Assembly (NCBI GenBank): GCA_041664985.1
Contig: JBAYJS010000040.1
Location: forward strand, 1-9,694
Reading direction: 5' to 3'
From: JBAYJS01 sp041664985
GTDB taxonomy: Bacteria > Patescibacteriota > Patescibacteriia > Buchananbacterales > UBA6539
DNA: 9,694 nt
The notes beneath the pieces were generated by a model, which was not told the DNA's origin, did not search any database, and saw only the letters and a program-made list of their open reading frames with translations. Position numbers and translations under genes: made by a program. Of this stretch, positions 6,580 to 9,694 are shown one piece after another (the first letter of the stretch is position 1; each line of letters starts with the position of its first letter).

Positions 6580-7461
6580 ATGAACCAGCCAATTGAAAAA
6601 TATAATTTTGAACATGACTTAGAAACGATTTTTGATAAAATCAGTGACGGTATTTTATTTTTAAGTTTGACGGGAAAAATTTTGCGGGTTAATAAAGCCT
6701 TGCTTGATTTGGGTGGTTATACCCAGTCAGATTTGCTTGGCAAAAACGCCCTGAAACTGTCTGGGATTTTAACTTCAGACAGCCTCAAAAAAATCGGTAA
6801 ATCATTTTTGGATGCCGCCCGCGGTGTGCCTAAAGATTTATATCAAATCCAAGCCAAAGATAAAAAGGGTCGAATTCACAACCTGGAAATTAGCAATACT
6901 TTGATCCGTAAGGATAATCAAAGTGTGGGTATCGTAGTGGTAATCAGAGATGTAACCAGCCAAGATAAGATGGCTAGCGAGGTTAAAGAAACCGAGCATT
7001 TTTTAAACAATATAATCAATAACGTTTCTGATCCGATTTTTGTTAAAGATAGCCAACATCGTTGGGTTGTTTTAAATGATGCTTTTTGTAAATTTATTGG
7101 TCAACCCCGGGAAAAATTAATTGGTAGATCGGATTATGACTTTTTCCCAAAAAATGAAGCAGCGGTTTTTTGGCAAAAAGATGAGGAAGTTTTCCAAAAA
7201 GGGCAAGAGATTATCAATGAAGAAAATTTTACCGACGCCAAAGGAGTGACTCACGTAATTGTTACCAAAAAAAATATTTATTTCAATGATCGAGGTGAAA
7301 AATTTTTAGTTGGCCTTATTCGGGACATAACGGAAAATAAGCTAGTTGAGCGAAAAATGAAAGAGCAGCTCGAAGAGATGGAAAAAATTAATAAATTAAT
7401 GGTTAACCGAGAAATAAAAATGGTTGAGATGAAGGAAAAATTAGAAAAATTAAAGAAATAA
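6580..7461 (+). CDS. Double-PAS sensor protein with coiled-coil tail, no kinase
   Basis: This is a soluble cytoplasmic sensor of 293 residues from the ATG at 6580. An upstream GTG at 6559 would add seven residues but lies inside a hairpin arm, so ATG is preferred. PAS domain 1 (about 13-125) has 'ISDGILFLSLTGKILRVN' and ends in 'VVVIRDVTSQ'. PAS domain 2 (about 138-254) has 'VSDPIFVKDSQHRWV', 'LIGRSDYDFFP' and 'FLVGLIRDITE'; this second domain closely follows a PAS type I recall as common in cyanobacterial and proteobacterial hybrid sensors. The remainder (about 255-293) is a charged coiled coil ending in 'NKLMVNREIKMVEMK' plus a short Lys/Glu helix. There is no HisKA, HATPase, GGDEF or methyl-accepting domain, so output must be by protein contact. 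A near copy of its tail occurs in the Cache-HAMP protein two genes downstream. PAS ligands are unknown. It is probably cotranscribed with its neighbours (4 bp to the next gene). Confidence 0.9.
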   Translation: MNQPIEKYNFEHDLETIFDKISDGILFLSLTGKILRVNKALLDLGGYTQSDLLGKNALKLSGILTSDSLKKIGKSFLDAARGVPKDLYQIQAKDKKGRIHNLEISNTLIRKDNQSVGIVVVIRDVTSQDKMASEVKETEHFLNNIINNVSDPIFVKDSQHRWVVLNDAFCKFIGQPREKLIGRSDYDFFPKNEAAVFWQKDEEVFQKGQEIINEENFTDAKGVTHVIVTKKNIYFNDRGEKFLVGLIRDITENKLVERKMKEQLEEMEKINKLMVNREIKMVEMKEKLEKLKK

Positions 7462-7465
7462 TTTT

Positions 7466-8467
7466 ATGAAAAAATCAACAGTTATTTCTAGTATTATTTT
7501 TTTAATAATAATAGTGATAGGCGGATATTTTTTTTATCAAAATAATATAGCTAAAAAATCTTTAGGCAAAATTAACTATGGCTATGAAGTTTGGATTGGC
7601 ACCTTTCCCTATTTGGTAGCTTACGAAAAAGGTTATTTTAAGGAGCAGGGTTTAGATGTTCAGCTCGTTAAAGCCGAAAGTTACGCTCAGGAAATTTCTG
7701 ATTTATTATCCGGTAGAACTGATTTTATGGGTGATTTTGCCCTAGTTGACGTGGTAAAAAATGTCAGTTTGGGCAATAAATTAAAGGTGGTTTTATCAAC
7801 TGACTATTCCAATGGTGGTGACGGAATTGTTGCCAAAAAGGAGATTGAAAATATCAGCGAACTTAAAGGTAAAAAAGTGGCAGTTGAAAAAGATACTTTG
7901 GGTGAATATTTGCTTTATGATGCTTTGAAAAAAAACAATATGACTTTGGCCGATATTTCGGAAGTGAATTTGACCGCTCAAGAAGCCGCTTTGGCCTTTA
8001 TTCGTGGTGAAGTTGAAGTGGCAGTTACTTACGAACCGGATCTGACTTTGGCGGTGGAGAAAGGTGATGGCTGGAGATTATATACTTCGGCCCAATCACT
8101 TGGCTTAATCGCTGATGCTTTAACTTTTAAAGCTGATTTTTTAGCCGAGAACTCGGAGAAAGTCACTGCCGTAGTTAAAGCTTATACCAAGGCCATGGAT
8201 TTTATTTTGACTAACCCGCAAGAGGCGTATTTAATTGGGGCTAAATATTTTAATATTACACCAGTGGAACTGGAAAAACAGTTATTGGGTATCAAATTAA
8301 TGACCAAAGACGATAATTTAAATGCATTTTTTTACAAAACCAGTATTGACTCTTTGCATGGGGCAATTATTCAGGCCAACAATTTTTTACTGGAGAAAGG
8401 CACTATTAAAACCAAAGTCGATTCCACTGAAATTTTAGATTCCAGTTTTATTAAAAGTTTAAATTAG
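7466..8467 (+). CDS. NMT1/THI5-type substrate-binding protein, membrane-anchored
   Basis: This is an extracytoplasmic solute-binding protein of 333 residues, of the fold used by SsuA/TauA/ThiY-like ABC binding proteins. A hydrophobic helix (about 5-24) follows 'MKKS'. No lipobox Cys and no clear signal-peptidase site are seen, so it is likely held by an uncleaved anchor. The mature part opens with 'YEVWIGTFPYLVAYEKGYF' (40-58), then 'GLDVQLV', 'DYSNGGDGIVAKKEI' (113-127), 'LKGKKVAV' (133-140) and 'AFIRGEVEVAVTYEP' (177-191), all in the places expected for NMT1/SsuA-type two-lobed proteins. No permease or ATPase for import is adjacent. Its neighbours are a PAS sensor 4 bp upstream and a Cache-HAMP receptor 8 bp downstream. 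A role in presenting a ligand to the receptor is therefore as plausible as transport, though partner subunits could be encoded elsewhere. The ligand is unknown. Confidence 0.9.
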   Translation: MKKSTVISSIIFLIIIVIGGYFFYQNNIAKKSLGKINYGYEVWIGTFPYLVAYEKGYFKEQGLDVQLVKAESYAQEISDLLSGRTDFMGDFALVDVVKNVSLGNKLKVVLSTDYSNGGDGIVAKKEIENISELKGKKVAVEKDTLGEYLLYDALKKNNMTLADISEVNLTAQEAALAFIRGEVEVAVTYEPDLTLAVEKGDGWRLYTSAQSLGLIADALTFKADFLAENSEKVTAVVKAYTKAMDFILTNPQEAYLIGAKYFNITPVELEKQLLGIKLMTKDDNLNAFFYKTSIDSLHGAIIQANNFLLEKGTIKTKVDSTEILDSSFIKSLN

Positions 8468-8475
8468 ATAATCAC

Positions 8476-9694
8476 ATGTCAGTTAGATTAAGATTAAGTT
8501 TAATTATTGGTGGGTTGCTGGTAGTAGTTTTGGCGACGGATTTTTATTTTATCAATCAAAGAAGTAGTGATATTTTGGCCGAATATGCAAAAATTAAAAA
8601 TCAAGAAAAGACTAATTATACTCGCCAAATAATTAATTTATATTTTAATCGGGCTCAAGAAGATTTAACTAATTTAAGTAATGATTCTGATATTGCCAAA
8701 GCCCTTGAGGTTACCAATCAACAGATTGCGCCCCAGGTAATTGAAAAATTGACTATAACCAAAAAAACGATTGGTGTTTTAGAGAGTATCGGTTTGCACA
8801 AAGTTAATGGCTCGAATTGTTTAGTTGCATTGGCCAGTGAAGATTCTTTGGCTTTAGTCGGTCGCGATTTTTCCGATCGTGATTTTTGTCAAGGGATTAT
8901 AAAGAATAAATCGCCCTACATCTCTAGTACTTTTAATAGCGCCATAACTAATAATTTAGTTTTAGGCTTGGCCGTGCCAGTGAAAAATAATGTTAATGAA
9001 TTAACTGGTTATATTGTGGGAATTATTGATTTGAATCAGTTAAGAGGATATTTATGGGATTTACAAAGTAATAGTAGCTTTGTGGTTTTGCTTGATCGCT
9101 ATGGCCAAAATTTTTTAGATACCAGAAATCAAGAAGAACAAAAAAATCAAACCGTTGCTGAATTAGTTGAAAAGGTTAATCAAACCAAGGGTCAATCTGG
9201 CTTTTTTATTCACCAAAAACATCTGGTAAATTTTACTCGCCTGGGGTTTGCTACGGTGATTTCTTCTGAATCAGTCAATAATGTCTTTGAAGTCGTCAAC
9301 CAGATTTCCTGGGTCATTGCTATTGCCAATATTTTGGTTATAATTTTACTATTGTTGGTAACTTTTTTTTCCATTAGTTTTTACGCCAATCGTTTAAAAA
9401 TTATGGCCAAAGTGGCTAAAAGAAATACTGTTGGCGATAAAATTATTAAAATTGATGAAAAATATTTAAAATCAAAAGACGACGTCAGTGTTTTGGCGGT
9501 GGCCTTTAATCAAATGCTTGATACTTTGCAGGAATTAAAAAATGATTTGGAAAAAAAAGTTAAAGAAAGAACCGATAAATTGGAAAAATCCGAAATGGAA
9601 TTAAAAAAAGCTCTGAGAGTGGCGGAAAAAACCAATAAATTAATGGTCGGTCGAGAATTAAAAATGATTGAGCTAAAAAAAGAATTAGCCAAAA
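8476..9694 (+). CDS. Cache-HAMP transmembrane receptor (3' end beyond window)
   Basis: The frame is open from ATG 8476 to the window end (406 residues seen, no stop). Transmembrane helix 1 (about 7-27) and helix 2 (about 276-303) bracket an extracytoplasmic domain with Cache/PDC features: a long helix first (28-105), then 'GRDFSDRDFCQGI' (129-141), 'SPYISSTF' (146-153), 'AVPVKNN' (166-172) and 'GYIVGIIDL' (178-186). A HAMP domain follows (about 304-355), including 'DDVSVLAVAFNQML' (335-348). A highly charged coiled coil (about 352-384) then leads into 'NKLMVGRELKMIELK' (387-401). The visible part contains no kinase, GGDEF or methyl-accepting module. It could end shortly after the tail, as the PAS protein does, or continue into a histidine kinase. 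It probably binds a small ligand outside the cell, perhaps delivered by the binding protein encoded 8 bp upstream. The start has no Shine-Dalgarno. Confidence 0.88.
   Translation, partial: MSVRLRLSLIIGGLLVVVLATDFYFINQRSSDILAEYAKIKNQEKTNYTRQIINLYFNRAQEDLTNLSNDSDIAKALEVTNQQIAPQVIEKLTITKKTIGVLESIGLHKVNGSNCLVALASEDSLALVGRDFSDRDFCQGIIKNKSPYISSTFNSAITNNLVLGLAVPVKNNVNELTGYIVGIIDLNQLRGYLWDLQSNSSFVVLLDRYGQNFLDTRNQEEQKNQTVAELVEKVNQTKGQSGFFIHQKHLVNFTRLGFATVISSESVNNVFEVVNQISWVIAIANILVIILLLLVTFFSISFYANRLKIMAKVAKRNTVGDKIIKIDEKYLKSKDDVSVLAVAFNQMLDTLQELKNDLEKKVKERTDKLEKSEMELKKALRVAEKTNKLMVGRELKMIELKKELAK

Noticed and set aside
9510..9692. Minus-strand frame with 60 codons near the end.
   Set aside because: It is antisense to the coiled coil of the Cache-HAMP gene. 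Its Ser/Phe-rich composition is the usual complement of Lys/Glu codons.
1..9694. Possible alternative genetic code (UGA as glycine), since no gene here ends in TGA.
   Set aside because: All genes give full-length, motif-complete proteins with no in-frame TGA, and conserved glycines (for example Walker A) use GGN. TAA/TAG preference in eight stops is explained by A/T richness.
1..9694. CRISPR arrays, tRNA or rRNA genes, insertion sequences.
   Set aside because: No regularly spaced repeats, cloverleaf sequence or transposase frame was found. The only rRNA-like stretch is the nine-base match at 6543-6551, which is not an rRNA gene.

Overview
The window is an AT-rich, densely coded bacterial segment with every gene on the + strand. 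Intergenic gaps are very short, stop codons are almost all TAA (two TAG, no TGA), and Shine-Dalgarno sites are mostly absent. The protein styles are a MacA/MacB-type exporter followed by a DUF5666-like anchored protein, and PAS and Cache sensors ending in an 'NKLMV-RE-KM-E-K' tail. Together these suggest a Candidate Phyla Radiation (Patescibacteria) genome. That placement is inferred from gene style, not from a marker gene. Conserved glycines are encoded by GGN, so the UGA=Gly code of Gracilibacteria/Absconditabacteria is not indicated.

Region 1 (1-3591) is an exporter operon: the 3' part of a HlyD/MacA-family adaptor (cut by the window start), a MacB/LolD-type ATPase, a MacB/FtsX-type permease, and a small membrane-anchored protein with a DUF5666-like beta domain. 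The first three genes are 3 bp apart. A strong intrinsic terminator at 3563-3591 closes the unit.

Region 2 (3592-6006) is a single gene with its own Shine-Dalgarno and a possible promoter. It encodes a ten-helix P-type cation ATPase with a PEGL motif in M4, most like CtpE-type (proposed Ca2+) pumps.

Region 3 (6007-9694, continuing past the window) is a sensory cluster behind a good extended -10 promoter. It holds a stand-alone receiver domain, a structured leader with a possible 38-residue ORF, a soluble double-PAS protein without a kinase, a membrane-anchored NMT1/THI5-type substrate-binding protein without a transporter, and a Cache-HAMP transmembrane receptor whose open reading frame runs off the window end.

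The most interesting point is that the soluble PAS protein and the transmembrane Cache-HAMP protein, unrelated in their sensing parts, carry nearly the same short helical tail. The orphan binding protein lies between them. This looks like a multi-input signalling module in which an extracytoplasmic ligand (binding protein and/or Cache domain) and a cytoplasmic signal (PAS) feed a common partner through that tail, with the single-domain receiver as a possible output. No histidine kinase or output domain is visible in the window.
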